Of a stretch of 64,000 bases of DNA, positions 1 to 9,564 are shown piece after piece; within the stretch, counting starts at the first letter, position 1, and each line of letters begins with the position of its first letter. The position numbers and the translations under genes are program-made. This DNA comes from an uncultured Eggerthella sp. Its GTDB lineage: Bacteria; Actinomycetota; Coriobacteriia; Coriobacteriales; Eggerthellaceae. Where the stretch lies: contig UPYK01000008.1 of the NCBI GenBank assembly GCA_900538545.1, positions 6,832 to 70,831 on the forward strand. Direction: 5' to 3'. A model generated the notes under the pieces. It ran no database searches. It was not told the DNA's origin and saw only the letters and a list, made by a program, of their open reading frames with translations.

Positions 1-5
1 CGAAG

Positions 6-1394
6 ATGAGCCGCTGTCAAAACGCTGGAGTTATCCCCATTTGCGGAAGCCGCGAATTCGCCCATCTTTATACTGCCCACAAACTGGACCATGCCCAAGC
101 TCAAAAGAGGCCAGAATTTCGAGAGCACCCCTTCCCTGAAACGAACGATACACAGCAGCTCCTTGATAATCGGATGATGCAGAACAGCACTCAGGTGCGC
201 GCCGATTCTGCTTCACCACAATACGAAACGTTCGCCGCGCGCGAACAAAAACCGCAAACGAGCGAAGAGGCCGTCTCCCCGGTTACGGTAAGGCGAATCG
301 TACATGATCGCAGTGGACAAACCGCGCCCCTACCCACCATCGATATCGACGAGATCCCCCTCATCACCAATGTGAACGCACCCGTTCATAGCAAGACCTA
401 TGATGCAAGACCCATCCCAGAAGACACCGCTTCAGAGGCACCCTTTTCGCGAGGAACCGCTTCACCCGTTCCTCCACGAAAGGACTTCACACCACCAGCA
501 AGCGAAACACCAAGCAGCACCGTAACGACCGTTGCTGCAACGAAGAAAGCCTCCGCAAAGCAGATCGTCTCTCAGGTCAAAGGTGCGCACATCATAAGCG
601 TCGTGAGCGGAAGTGGCGGCACAGGAAAGAGCGCCATCGCTACCATGGGCGCACTGCTCGCACAGAAACGAGGCATCAAAACGCTTCTGCTCGATGCCGA
701 TTTCCAGTTCGGCGACCTGAAGTATCTGCTCGGCTACAAGGAAACGCTCGAGGTAGGCGATATCCTCACCCACCCCGAACAGATAGAGACGCTGCTCAAA
801 CAGGATTCCTGGCCAGCGCTTCTCTCTGCTCCCGCAAAACTCGAATACTCAGAAGTTGCCGAAGAGCGCATCGGAGAACTGCTCGCTTACCTTAAACCGC
901 ATTTCGACTTGATCGTAGTGAACACCGGATCGTTTTGGTCGGAATTCCATTTGCAGCTTCTCGAAGCATCGAATGGCGTATTCTTCGTCATCGACCAAAG
1001 GCCTTCTTCCGTGCGCGCTTGCAACCATGCGCTCGATCTGTGCGCGCGGTGCGGCATAGCCACTACCTCGTTCTCCTACTTGCTGAACTTCTGCTCCAAA
1101 AAATCGCTCCTGAGCACGCTCGATGTTTCATGTGCGCTCAAGGGTGCAACGGTGCACGAGGTCAAGGACGGCGGCACAGAAGTTGGCGAATTGCTCGGTG
1201 CCGGAATGGCGCATAAGCTCTCACGGGTGAACAACCTCTTCTGCTCGAGCATGGCCAGCTTGCTTGAGAAGACCGTATTCGAGTACGTGAAGCCCTCCCT
1301 CGATCCGTCTGCGAACCCCACGCGCGAAAAGAGCACCCTGCCCGAAAAGACGAAACTACGCGGAAGGCAGAAGCGCCGTGCGGCATGCTACTGA
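6..1394 (+). CDS. tadZ: TadZ/CpaE-like ParA/MinD ATPase of Tad pilus locus (5' end uncertain)
   Basis: Probable TadZ/CpaE, the MinD/ParA-fold ATPase that localises Tad (Flp) pilus machinery at the cell envelope. Residues about 195-430 carry the ATPase fold: a deviant Walker A (SGSGGTGKS, about residue 200), then a switch-like segment (TLLLDADFQFGDLKYLLG). The first ~190 residues are Pro/Thr/Ser-rich and look disordered. A CpaE-type receiver domain is not evident. The reading frame is open to the window edge, so the true start may lie upstream. ATG 174 is another candidate but has no clear Shine-Dalgarno. It is followed after 48 bases by tadA, in the order usual for tad loci. Family assignment is firm; the exact N terminus is not. 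Confidence 0.82.
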   Translation: MSRCQNAGVIPICGSREFAHLYTAHKLDHAQAQKRPEFREHPFPETNDTQQLLDNRMMQNSTQVRADSASPQYETFAAREQKPQTSEEAVSPVTVRRIVHDRSGQTAPLPTIDIDEIPLITNVNAPVHSKTYDARPIPEDTASEAPFSRGTASPVPPRKDFTPPASETPSSTVTTVAATKKASAKQIVSQVKGAHIISVVSGSGGTGKSAIATMGALLAQKRGIKTLLLDADFQFGDLKYLLGYKETLEVGDILTHPEQIETLLKQDSWPALLSAPAKLEYSEVAEERIGELLAYLKPHFDLIVVNTGSFWSEFHLQLLEASNGVFFVIDQRPSSVRACNHALDLCARCGIATTSFSYLLNFCSKKSLLSTLDVSCALKGATVHEVKDGGTEVGELLGAGMAHKLSRVNNLFCSSMASLLEKTVFEYVKPSLDPSANPTREKSTLPEKTKLRGRQKRRAACY

Positions 1395-1442
1395 TCCATC
1401 CCTTGAACAGGCAGGCAGATTAGAACGAGAAAGGAGGAACGT

Positions 1443-2807
1443 ATGTCTTTGCTCGAACGCGTATCGAACGCACAACAGACCTACTCAACACATGATGCCC
1501 CCCGTCATACCGAAGCACACCCGAACACTCGAACCAGCGATGCAGCGCTTGAACGCTTCGAAGAACTCCGCAGCGGCGTAGGATCGCACCTCTCTTCTTC
1601 CGACATGGGAGCGCTCATCACGCGCAATCCACTCCAAGCACGCAACGAGATCACCCAGGTCTGCAAGCGCGTGTGCGAAGAACGACCCTGGCTCGCGCCG
1701 ACGAACAGAGAGCGCGATATCCTCATCAATCGCTATCTCGATAGCGTGTTCGGACTTGGTCCGCTTGAGGAGCTCTTAGCTGACGAGCGCATAACCGAGA
1801 TCATGGTGAACGGATCGGACGCTCTCTTCTATGAGGCGGATGGCGTTCTTTATCGATCGAAGAACTGCTTCAAGAACGACAGCGAAGTGAATGCGCTCAT
1901 CGACCGCATCATCTCACCACTGGGCAGGCGCATCGATGAGACATCGCCGATGGTCAACGCGCGTCTCAAGCAGGGGCATCGCGTGAATGCGATCATCCCT
2001 CCCCTTTCGCTCAATGGTCCGATCCTTACGATCCGCAAGTTTCGCGAACAGTTCTTCTCGCTCGAGGACATGCGCGATCTAGGCTCATTCGATAACGATG
2101 TCCTGACCTTCTTGCGTTGGGCGGTCCAGCGCAGGCGCAATATCGCAGTCTCAGGAGGAACGGGCAGCGGGAAGACCACGTTGCTCAACGCGCTCTCTGC
2201 CTGCATACCGCCAACAGAGCGCATCATCACCATCGAAGACTCAGCTGAACTACGTTTCACCACACATCCTCACGTGATCCGTCTTGAAGCACGGCCTAAG
2301 AACATCGAGGGCTTCGGCGAAGTGACGATCAAAGACCTCGTCATCAATGCGCTGCGCATGCGCCCCGATCGGATCGTAGTAGGTGAATGCCGCGGCAGCG
2401 AAGCGCTCGACATGCTGCAAGCCATGAACACCGGACACGATGGTTCGCTCACCACGCTCCATGCCAACGCACCGAAAGAGGCGATCAGCCGCCTGACCAC
2501 CATGGTGCGCTACGGCGTCGATCTTCCCGTAGAAGTGATCGAACTGCAGATCGCCGAAGCGCTCGATCTGGTCGTTCAAACGAACCGCGATCCAGCAGGT
2601 AAACGCTATATCACCGAGATCGTCGGCTACTCTTACAACGCCGCGGAAAAGCGCTGCGAGACGAAGAGCTATTTTAAGCGAGCCTTCTGGCATGACCAGG
2701 GCACCTGGATCGCCTTCCCCTCATGGCTCGACACCCTCCCTGAATTTGCTCTTGCAACCGAGGAGGAGGTGGAGAGATGGAAACAACGCGCATCGTCGGC
2801 GGCATAG
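1443..2807 (+). CDS. tadA: TadA/CpaF secretion ATPase
   Basis: Hexameric type II/IV secretion-type ATPase that powers assembly of Flp pili at the inner face of the membrane. The 454-residue length fits the CpaF family. Walker [12 protein letters not shown] lies near residue 239, the Walker B/Asp-box region [16 protein letters not shown] near 311, and a His box (TTLHAN) follows. The N-terminal ~70 residues are variable. The segment [15 protein letters not shown] is the conserved start of the N-terminal domain. Start chosen at ATG 1443 because GAAAGGAGG lies seven bases upstream. The 3' end overlaps tadB by 31 bases, which suggests translational coupling. Confidence 0.95.
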   Translation: MSLLERVSNAQQTYSTHDAPRHTEAHPNTRTSDAALERFEELRSGVGSHLSSSDMGALITRNPLQARNEITQVCKRVCEERPWLAPTNRERDILINRYLDSVFGLGPLEELLADERITEIMVNGSDALFYEADGVLYRSKNCFKNDSEVNALIDRIISPLGRRIDETSPMVNARLKQGHRVNAIIPPLSLNGPILTIRKFREQFFSLEDMRDLGSFDNDVLTFLRWAVQRRRNIAVSGGTGSGKTTLLNALSACIPPTERIITIEDSAELRFTTHPHVIRLEARPKNIEGFGEVTIKDLVINALRMRPDRIVVGECRGSEALDMLQAMNTGHDGSLTTLHANAPKEAISRLTTMVRYGVDLPVEVIELQIAEALDLVVQTNRDPAGKRYITEIVGYSYNAAEKRCETKSYFKRAFWHDQGTWIAFPSWLDTLPEFALATEEEVERWKQRASSAA

Positions 2808-3751
2808 CGTTCGTTGCCGCGTTCTTCGCTGCAAGCTTGCTCGCGCTCTGGATCGCAGGCTGCGCTCGACGTTCCCGCCACGGATCAGAAGCAGCGCTTC
2901 TCTCCGGTGCCGATTCCTCTCGAATGCAGCATCTCCTGCGCAATGGCATCCCTTCGCTCAAGCCGCTCTCGAACGAACTGCTGAAGATAAGAGTGATCGA
3001 ACGTTTCATCGAGCGCCTTCAGAACGCGCTTGCCGAACGTGATACGGAAACGTATCCACAATCGCTTGCCTCCTTGTTGTTGGGCGGCGCGCTCGCCATC
3101 TTGATCCTCGGATCGGCGCTCTCAGCTTCGTTCGTCTTTGCCCTTACCGCGCTCATCTGTGCACTGCTCTTCCTCAATTCGTGGATCACCAAGCAACAAG
3201 ACAGCTATCACGCGCGCTTGCGCGAAGAGCTTCCGAGTGCCATACAGGCGATGAACGCATGCTTTTGCATCGGCTATTCTCTTCCGCAGATCTTCGAGCA
3301 AGTTGCCCAAGACCTCGAAGGCCCCCTGAAGCAGGTCTTCCAGAAAAGTGCCGCGGTAGTGGGCGCAGGAGGAACCGTTGAAGAGGCGCTTGAAGTGCTC
3401 AAAAGCCAAACGCACGAGCCCGAGCTCTTCTTCCTCGCTACCGCTCTCGAGATCCAACACCGCACCGGAAGCAGCCTTTCGCAGGTCTTGGAAGTCGTGC
3501 GCCAATCGGTCGATGACCAGCTTGAACTCAAACGCTTGCTGCAGACCCAAACCGCTCAGGCCAAGCTTTCCGCGCAGATCGTCACGATCATGCCTTTCTT
3601 GATCATCGGTGTGTTCTCGCTCATCTCCGAGGGATTTCTCGAGCCTTTCTTCACGAGCGCAGTGGGCATCATCTTGCTCGCTATCGCGATCGCGATGCAA
3701 GCAGGAGGGATCTTACTGGTACGTAAGATGCTCAAAGTGGAGGTGGCCTGA
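2777..3751 (+). CDS. tadB: TadB inner-membrane pilus assembly protein
   Basis: Polytopic type II secretion F-family (GspF-like) protein forming, with TadC, the membrane platform for Flp pilus assembly. Hydrophobic segments are visible at about residues 8-26, 95-130 and 270-320. The cytoplasmic T2SSF core lies between, including the ELPSAIQAMNACFCIGYSLPQ region that starts the first four-helix bundle. Start at ATG 2777 follows GAGGAGGTGGAG inside the end of tadA. The stop overlaps the start of tadC by one base (TGATG). Its assignment as TadB rather than TadC rests on gene order and N-terminal membrane segments. Confidence 0.9.
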   Translation: METTRIVGGIAFVAAFFAASLLALWIAGCARRSRHGSEAALLSGADSSRMQHLLRNGIPSLKPLSNELLKIRVIERFIERLQNALAERDTETYPQSLASLLLGGALAILILGSALSASFVFALTALICALLFLNSWITKQQDSYHARLREELPSAIQAMNACFCIGYSLPQIFEQVAQDLEGPLKQVFQKSAAVVGAGGTVEEALEVLKSQTHEPELFFLATALEIQHRTGSSLSQVLEVVRQSVDDQLELKRLLQTQTAQAKLSAQIVTIMPFLIIGVFSLISEGFLEPFFTSAVGIILLAIAIAMQAGGILLVRKMLKVEVA

Positions 3752-4686
3752 TGCAAACCGCTCTCATCATCATCGGGATCACCAGCGCATCCCTTGCTGG
3801 TAGCGCCTTTGGATACTGGGGCTTCGAGCAGGTAGAGCAAAGAAAGCTGCGCGCATCCTATCTCTTGCAAGCAGGCGCTGCCGCAGAAAGACAGGCTCTC
3901 GGTTACCTGCACGTACGTGGTCTTGCACGCACGGTGATCGAAGTCGCAATGGCCTCGTCAGACGAACAAGGCGGATCGAAGCTCGTCCAAGCGCCGCTCT
4001 GGTATCTCAGATCGAACACCTTAGAGCGCCTTATGAAGAAAGCAGGGCTTGGAGGTGAACTGTCGATCGAAGGATGCGCACGTGCTCGCATGAAGCTTGC
4101 GCTCTCGCTTGCGATCGCTGGACTCGTATGCGGCATGCTCGCATCGGAGATGCTTGCGCTCATCGGCTGCCTGGTGGGATTCATAGTGGGCTATCGCGCA
4201 CCCCAGATGGCGCTCGAGCAAGAGGTGGAAGAGCGCGCCAACGCCGTCGAACGCGAGCTTTCCCAGCTTGTCGAGGTGCTGGTATTAGGGCTGAAGAGCG
4301 GGCTCAGTTTCGACCGTTCGCTCGAACTGTATTGCCACTATTTCTCGTGCGGATTGAGCCATGCCTGCAAGCGTTTCCAGGCTCAATGGCATCACGGCTT
4401 CTTAACACGCGCAGAAGGTTTGCGTGCGCTTGCAGAAAGCTACGATTCTCCCCTCTTCGAGCGGGTCATTGAAAGCATCATCCGATCGCTACGCTTTGGC
4501 ACCTCGATGGCAGAGACCTTGAGCAATGCCGGCATTGAGATTCGCGCAACGCGCAAGACCAAGCTCGAAGAGAAGGTGGCCAAGGCCCCGGTGAAGATGC
4601 TCATCCCGATCGGCACGCTCATCTTGCCCGCGATGCTCATCTTCATCTTGGGACCGATCATTCTCGAACTTATTGAAGGATTCTAA
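3751..4686 (+). CDS. tadC: TadC inner-membrane pilus assembly protein
   Basis: Second GspF-fold membrane protein of the Tad platform, paralogous to TadB. Membrane segments are apparent at about residues 3-22, 108-148 and 285-308. The T2SSF domain (VERELSQLVEVLVLGLKSGL) follows the second pair. The typical Tad motif region TLSNAGIEIRATRKTKLEEK precedes the last helices. Start ATG overlaps the tadB stop by one base, so it is almost certainly translated by coupling. The stop is followed 22 bases later by the Flp pilin start. Confidence 0.92.
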   Translation: MQTALIIIGITSASLAGSAFGYWGFEQVEQRKLRASYLLQAGAAAERQALGYLHVRGLARTVIEVAMASSDEQGGSKLVQAPLWYLRSNTLERLMKKAGLGGELSIEGCARARMKLALSLAIAGLVCGMLASEMLALIGCLVGFIVGYRAPQMALEQEVEERANAVERELSQLVEVLVLGLKSGLSFDRSLELYCHYFSCGLSHACKRFQAQWHHGFLTRAEGLRALAESYDSPLFERVIESIIRSLRFGTSMAETLSNAGIEIRATRKTKLEEKVAKAPVKMLIPIGTLILPAMLIFILGPIILELIEGF

Positions 4687-4708
4687 AGAACGACAAGAAA
4701 GGAACATC

Positions 4709-4924
4709 ATGTTCAACACGATCAGCAACTGGGTAGAAGCAAAGCATCATGCGCTCGCAGCTCGAGCGATCGACGTGTGGGTCCAGAAGAAAGGACAAGG
4801 AACGACCGAATACGCCATCCTCGTGGGAGTCTTGGTGGTCATCGCGATCATTGCCATCACGCTCTTTCGCCCCAAGATCCAAGAGCTCTGGGATGCCATC
4901 TCGAGCGGGATCAATGGGCTCTAG
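4709..4924 (+). CDS. flp: Flp/Fap family type IVb pilin
   Basis: Small pilin (71 residues), the likely major subunit of the Flp pilus. The processing region reads KKGQGTTEYAILVG. The cleavage Gly is followed by Glu at +5 and Tyr at +6, the class IVb prepilin signature, then a hydrophobic helix (VGVLVVIAIIAITLF). A short amphipathic tail ends the protein. Start ATG 4709 is chosen over an upstream in-frame ATG at 4673 because AAGAAAGGAAC lies just before it and the shorter form matches Flp length. No prepilin peptidase (TadV) is in the window; it probably lies upstream. Confidence 0.9.
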   Translation: MFNTISNWVEAKHHALAARAIDVWVQKKGQGTTEYAILVGVLVVIAIIAITLFRPKIQELWDAISSGINGL

Positions 4925-4952
4925 GCCAGACTCTCCTTACGTGAGCTAAGCC

Positions 4953-5261
4953 ATGGAATCCAACAGCAACAAGACCACCTGCAGCTACGCCCTTCCCGAA
5001 AACCACCAGGCCAGCACGCAAGCATGCGCACATGTCGGAACGGTCGAAGCGCGAAAAGCCACTTCACAGCACAGCGGATCGGGCCAAGCGAGCGTCGAAT
5101 ATGCGGTGGTGCTCGTTGGATTCCTCGCGCTCATCATCGCCCTCGGTACCCTTCACGCGTTTCTTGAGGATGGTGCGCTCATCGAGCACGCGCTGCAAAG
5201 CTCATCTCACGCGATCGAGCGCATCTGTTCAGGCACGACCAAAGATGTGATGTGCGTATGA
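4953..5261 (+). CDS. TadE/Flp-like pseudopilin
   Basis: Small pilin-like protein of 102 residues. A hydrophilic leader of about 43 residues precedes a type IVb processing region GQASVEYAVVLVGFLALII, with Glu-Tyr in the +5/+6 position, then a short soluble tail with two Cys. It is probably a minor pilin or pseudopilin processed by the same peptidase as Flp. The leader is much longer than in Flp. The end overlaps the next gene by four bases (ATGA). The specific role among minor pilins cannot be assigned. Confidence 0.72.
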   Translation: MESNSNKTTCSYALPENHQASTQACAHVGTVEARKATSQHSGSGQASVEYAVVLVGFLALIIALGTLHAFLEDGALIEHALQSSSHAIERICSGTTKDVMCV

Positions 5262-5842
5262 GGCGCGCAAAGGGTGCATGTAAAAGGCCAGCACGCTCGC
5301 TCTTGTTCGCCAATGCGCGAAGCGAATCGCAGCACGCTACCAAAGCGCGCACGAAAGGACAGGCGACCGTCGAAGCAGCGCTTTTGATCCCTGCGCTCCT
5401 GATCAGCCTGCTCCTTCTGATCCAACCCGGCATCCTGCTCTACACGCGCATGGTAATGGAAGGAGCCGCTGCAGAAGGGTGCCGCGTGCTCGCCACCGCA
5501 TCTTCGCTCGAGGAGAATACCGCAACCGTCGAAGACTTCGTCAAACGTCGTCTGGCCAGCGTGCCGCAGCAGGAGAACTTCCATGTTCATGACCCAGCCT
5601 GTAGCTGGCGGATCGATCTTTCAGGCAACGAGGCGAGCGAAGAGGTTACGGTATCGATCTCGACCGAGGTGAAACCGCTACCCCTTTTCGATTTTGGCCT
5701 GGATGCATTGGGCGTGCTCAATAGCAACGGAAATTACGAGCTGAAGGTCTCGCACCATCTCACCACCAAGAGCACGTGGGTGCGCGAGAACACGATCAGC
5801 AACGAACCAGAACGATGGATTGAACGATGGAACGATTCTTGA
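5258..5842 (+). CDS. tadE: TadE-like pseudopilin
   Basis: TadE-type minor pilin: a basic leader (about 35 residues), then GQATVEAALLIPALLISLLLL, the TadE processing and membrane segment. A beta-rich exported domain of about 130 residues contains one Cys (DPACSW) plus the earlier EGCRV Cys. ATG 5258 forms an ATGA overlap with the previous stop. A GTG two codons earlier is possible but less likely. The 3' end overlaps the next gene by 16 bases. In known tad systems TadE and TadF are processed pseudopilins required for pilus biogenesis; that role here is inferred from family and position. Confidence 0.8.
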   Translation: MRRAKGACKRPARSLLFANARSESQHATKARTKGQATVEAALLIPALLISLLLLIQPGILLYTRMVMEGAAAEGCRVLATASSLEENTATVEDFVKRRLASVPQQENFHVHDPACSWRIDLSGNEASEEVTVSISTEVKPLPLFDFGLDALGVLNSNGNYELKVSHHLTTKSTWVRENTISNEPERWIERWNDS

Positions 5843-8025
5843 ACAACTTAGAAGATTCACTTGCCGAAGAACAAGGGTTCTCTACGGTGGGAGTCGCGCT
5901 GGCGCTCCTGCTGTCCTTCGCGCTCATCTTCAGCGCCGCACGCGTCTACGAGATCGAATCGGTATCGGGCGATATCCAAAACGTGGCTGATAGCGCTGCG
6001 CTTGCTGCTGAGAATGTGGTGGGGGAATATTGCGTCATCGCCACGATGTGCGATGCGGTCGTCTTGTCGCTCTCGCTCTCTTCTCTCTGCGCTCTGGGGC
6101 TTTCGGTTGCAGCCGCCTGCACGCCACCCACCGCCACCCTATCGCAAGCACTTCTCAAAAGCGCACAGAAGCTCAAGCAAGCACGAGATTCATTCTCGGA
6201 AAAGGCTACCTCGGTGCTCGAAGAGCTCAAACTCATGCTCCCGCTCGTAGCAGCTGCTAAAGCGGCGAACGTGATCGCAGAGAATGCCAATGCGCGCAAC
6301 GGTGTTACCTATCGCGGTGTTGCCGTCCTCGTTCCTTGGCAAACTGAACCTCTCGAAGAGCACACCACCACCAAGACCGATGATGCCTTCTCAGCCGTCG
6401 ATCAGAAACGGGACGAGCTTGAGCAACTTGGTGCTGAGGCAGAAGAAGCAGCACACGAGGCGAACCGCATCAAGGAAGAAGCATATCGCTACGATTGCGG
6501 CAGCGAGACCAACTATTGCATGTATGAACGCGCGAAGAATCTCGCACATTTGAGCGGGAGCGAAAATCCTTATTACAGCTCGTCTGAAACCTGGGATTTC
6601 GGTGTCGCGCTCGCACGTGCCCAAGCCTACTACCGCGCCCGCGTTGGTCAAGAGGCTCCAGCGAACGATTCCGTTGCCGAACAGGCGCGCTCAGCGCTCA
6701 GGAAACGCTTCTATCACTTTGCCACCATCGAACTGGCACGCGGGTACGTGAACAGCAGCGAAGAAGGCTTCGATGCGTTCCTCCCCATCCTGCCAAGGAA
6801 CACCGAAGAGATGAGAGAGACCGAACTCTATAGTGAAGAGGTGTACCTGATAAACTTGGTAGAAACAGGCACGTCTGGTGGGGGCGCGACAGGGAGCAAC
6901 ATACAAAAAGATGGGATGTTCAAGCTGCACGCTTACGATACCTGCCCTGATCTGCTCCGCACCCACAGCAGACTCGGGTACGGATCGCTCAAGGATATCG
7001 AAGATGATCCGGTCCGTTTCCGCATCTGCCCCGAATGCCAGCTTTCCCCTCAGAGCATGGGAAGCGTAGCAGCGGCATCAACCTCCATCCCCAATGGATT
7101 CGAATACCACTACCGCAAAGTAGCTGAACTAGCTCGGGAGTATGCAGAGCAAAGAGAAGAACTCGACAAACGATCGAAGAAGCTCAAAGAAGAAGCCAAC
7201 GGACTATTCGACTCGATCACAGAAGCCCTCGATGAAGCGAAAACAGCTCGCATCAAGATCGATCCACCGGGGAAATATGGCGCGATCGCCTTTGTGACGA
7301 CCACTGACCCCGGGCACACGAATTTCCTCTCGGGCTTCGTTTCGGGATCGAGCAGCTTCTCGAAGCGTGCTGCCATTGCGGGTGCAACACTGCTTCCCGA
7401 ATCGACCGAAAGCGGCAAAACGGCCATCAATAGTATCTTGGATGACTATGCTTCCACCAATGCGGGCGCACTGGTAGGAGCAGAGCGCATCGTGCTCGAT
7501 CTATGGTCGGGGCTGCTCAAAGGCTATGGCGAAGGTCAAGACGCACTTTCGAACGGACTGAAGAGCGCTATCGATTCGCTACCGCTGGCAAGCGAGAGTG
7601 GACTTGGGCAATGGGCGGCTGACCTTTTCGAATCGAGCCTTTCAGCGCTCGGACTCGAACCGGTCGATCTTTCACCTCAAAAGGCAACGCTCATCAATAC
7701 CGCTCACATCATGAACCAAGACGATTCGAATTTCTCGCTACGCTTGCTCTCCATCAAAGAAGAAGTCTTGAGTGCAGCCGATACCGATAGCCTCTTCACC
7801 GATGCGCTCAGTTCAGCTGAAAGCTCCATAACCGATGCGATCGGTTCAGCTGAATTCACCATCCAAGTTGCCACGATCAAGATCATAGAAGGCAAGGTGG
7901 AGATCCCGATCACCATCACGCTGCCTCAATCGATCAAGGATGCGGCAACAGGTGCTGTTCAAGAAGGATTCTCCGCACTCAAGAATGCCATAGAGAGCAC
8001 GAGTGCATACCGGAGGTGGGAATAG
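5827..8025 (+). CDS. tadG: Large TadG-like Flp pilus assembly protein
   Basis: A 732-residue protein with one N-terminal hydrophobic segment (VGVALALLLSFALIFSAARV, about residues 17-36) followed by a TadG-like stretch (NVADSAALAAENVV). A second hydrophobic stretch lies near residues 78-98. The rest is a large exported region rich in Glu/Ala coiled-coil-like stretches (about residues 115-230 and 430-480), with a Cys cluster (CPECQ) near residue 400. No von Willebrand A domain with a MIDAS motif is evident, unlike many TadG proteins. Position between two TadE-like genes supports a pilus-associated role. It may be a tip or anchoring component; that is inference. Confidence 0.72.
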   Translation: MERFLNNLEDSLAEEQGFSTVGVALALLLSFALIFSAARVYEIESVSGDIQNVADSAALAAENVVGEYCVIATMCDAVVLSLSLSSLCALGLSVAAACTPPTATLSQALLKSAQKLKQARDSFSEKATSVLEELKLMLPLVAAAKAANVIAENANARNGVTYRGVAVLVPWQTEPLEEHTTTKTDDAFSAVDQKRDELEQLGAEAEEAAHEANRIKEEAYRYDCGSETNYCMYERAKNLAHLSGSENPYYSSSETWDFGVALARAQAYYRARVGQEAPANDSVAEQARSALRKRFYHFATIELARGYVNSSEEGFDAFLPILPRNTEEMRETELYSEEVYLINLVETGTSGGGATGSNIQKDGMFKLHAYDTCPDLLRTHSRLGYGSLKDIEDDPVRFRICPECQLSPQSMGSVAAASTSIPNGFEYHYRKVAELAREYAEQREELDKRSKKLKEEANGLFDSITEALDEAKTARIKIDPPGKYGAIAFVTTTDPGHTNFLSGFVSGSSSFSKRAAIAGATLLPESTESGKTAINSILDDYASTNAGALVGAERIVLDLWSGLLKGYGEGQDALSNGLKSAIDSLPLASESGLGQWAADLFESSLSALGLEPVDLSPQKATLINTAHIMNQDDSNFSLRLLSIKEEVLSAADTDSLFTDALSSAESSITDAIGSAEFTIQVATIKIIEGKVEIPITITLPQSIKDAATGAVQEGFSALKNAIESTSAYRRWE

Positions 8026-8466
8026 ATGGAACCGACCCTCAAGCAAAGCGGATCGCGCGGCCAGATGACGATAGAGTTCGCCCTCCTCTTCCCCGTCATG
8101 CTCATGATCGCCCTTATCGCCTGCAACAGCATCCTCTTCCTCTCAGAATGCGCGTCGTTCGACCGCATCTTCCGTGAGTCGGTATGCGTCTTCGCCCCTT
8201 CGCCCGCAAGCGAAGAGACCACCGGCCAGATCTGCGCGCACATCGAAGAGGCGCTCGCGCAGGTGAGCGAGCGCGACTATCTTTCGTGCAGCGTGTCCGC
8301 CAGCGAAGATCAGGGTGGTCTTACCACCTACACCGCAACGCTCGCATTCACACCCACCATCTTTGGTGCCTATCCGCTTCGTCGGGTGTTCGATGTCGAG
8401 CTTTCCCCTATCGAGCATCCGATCACTATGACCGTCGACAGCTATAAACCAGGAGTATTCGTATGA
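8026..8466 (+). CDS. TadE-like pseudopilin
   Basis: A 146-residue TadE-family protein: short leader, GQMTIEFALLFPVMLMIALI processing and membrane segment, and a small exported beta-rich domain containing Cys residues (ICAHIE, LSCSVS). It starts immediately after the tadG stop (TAG ATG) and ends with a four-base ATGA overlap with the next gene. This makes it the third pseudopilin of this cluster besides Flp. It is likely a minor subunit of the same pilus; the specific role is unknown. Confidence 0.75.
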   Translation: MEPTLKQSGSRGQMTIEFALLFPVMLMIALIACNSILFLSECASFDRIFRESVCVFAPSPASEETTGQICAHIEEALAQVSERDYLSCSVSASEDQGGLTTYTATLAFTPTIFGAYPLRRVFDVELSPIEHPITMTVDSYKPGVFV

Positions 8467-9005
8467 CCAAACAAGCCCTTAGGAAAATACTCATCTGCGC
8501 TTTTGGCTTTGGACTGTGCTTATGCCTCATGCTAGCGATCAACCACGTTGCCTCTCCGGCTCTTGCCGATGGACCCGAGGTATCAGGATCAGCAGCGATC
8601 GCTTCAAACAGCTTATCGAAAGAGCAGGTCATTGAACTGGTGAACGGATTCGACGAAACGGACGGCTCTTGTGAAGAGCTCATGACCAACGGTTTTGACC
8701 TGTCCTTAGAGAGCAGCCTTCCCGATTCGTTCGAACAAGAATGCCTTGATGCGCATGCCTTTTCTGCGGTCTATTCATCGGGCGAAGTGATCGGTTGCGT
8801 CTTCGAAGGCTCACGCGACCATGCCCACGCGCATTGCGAAGAGGCGCTTGCCCATAAAGGGTGGCAGGCGCTTTCAGGGAATAACGACTATGCGAGCAAT
8901 TTCTATAAAGCAACGGGGCGCTATCACCAGCTCGTTTTGCAATACTTCACCACCCAAGAACGAACGCTCGTGGTCATCACCATCACCGAACGCGAGCAGT
9001 CATAG
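8463..9005 (+). CDS. Secreted protein of unknown function in Tad locus
   Basis: I do not recognise this 180-residue protein. It starts with a signal-peptide-like segment (basic MTKQALRK, hydrophobic core about residues 9-27, likely cleavage after SPALA near 36). The mature region contains Cys residues near 74, 95, 108 and 124, which could form disulfides. It is translationally coupled (ATGA) to the preceding TadE-like gene, so it probably belongs to the pilus operon as an exported accessory factor. No enzymatic motif is visible. Confidence 0.6.
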   Translation: MTKQALRKILICAFGFGLCLCLMLAINHVASPALADGPEVSGSAAIASNSLSKEQVIELVNGFDETDGSCEELMTNGFDLSLESSLPDSFEQECLDAHAFSAVYSSGEVIGCVFEGSRDHAHAHCEEALAHKGWQALSGNNDYASNFYKATGRYHQLVLQYFTTQERTLVVITITEREQS

Positions 9006-9038
9006 TGCACGACCGTTCATACTGAAAAAGGAGTTCCC

Positions 9039-9422
9039 ATGTCTTTGAATCCCTCGAAAAAGCTCTCTCGAACCTCTTGGCAAAAGACCGAAGTACCGCT
9101 CTTCCCTAAAGTGAGCGTTGCCAGCACCTTCGCGCAACGCGCGCGCGGCCTCTTAGGTACGCAACCAAAACCCGAGCTGCTCATGATAGCGCCCTGCCAC
9201 AGCATCCACACCTTCGGCATGCGCTACCCCATCCATATCGCATTCTTCGATGAATGTGGGAACGTGATCGCTGCAGAAACATCCGTTCCACCTGGCACTA
9301 AACGCTCGTGCCCCCGTGCAGTTGGAGTATTAGAGATGCCCGCCCTCTATCCAGCTAGCCAATGGTTCATCTCGGGCGATAGCCTTCGCCTTGCGCCGCC
9401 CGACGCATACCACCGCACGTAA
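9039..9422 (+). CDS. DUF192 family protein
   Basis: A 127-residue DUF192 domain protein. The family signature is present as RARGLLGTQPKP, then PCHSIHTFGMRYPIHIAFFD, and near the end RAVGVLEMPA before the final strand. The function of the family is unknown; members are often exported, but no signal peptide is seen here. Start ATG 9039 has AAAAAGGAG six bases upstream. It lies 33 bases after the secreted protein gene and on the same strand, so it may be a late member of the tad operon. Confidence 0.85.
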   Translation: MSLNPSKKLSRTSWQKTEVPLFPKVSVASTFAQRARGLLGTQPKPELLMIAPCHSIHTFGMRYPIHIAFFDECGNVIAAETSVPPGTKRSCPRAVGVLEMPALYPASQWFISGDSLRLAPPDAYHRT

Positions 9423-9564
9423 GCCTCTTCTAGCTTCAACACAAGTGCGATCGATGCGTTTTTGCCATCACTCCCGAGAACAGCCTGCAACCCATCTGCA
9501 AGAGCACGCGAACGAAAGAATATGGTTCCGAACAACCAACTCATCATCAAAGGAGAACATCTTC

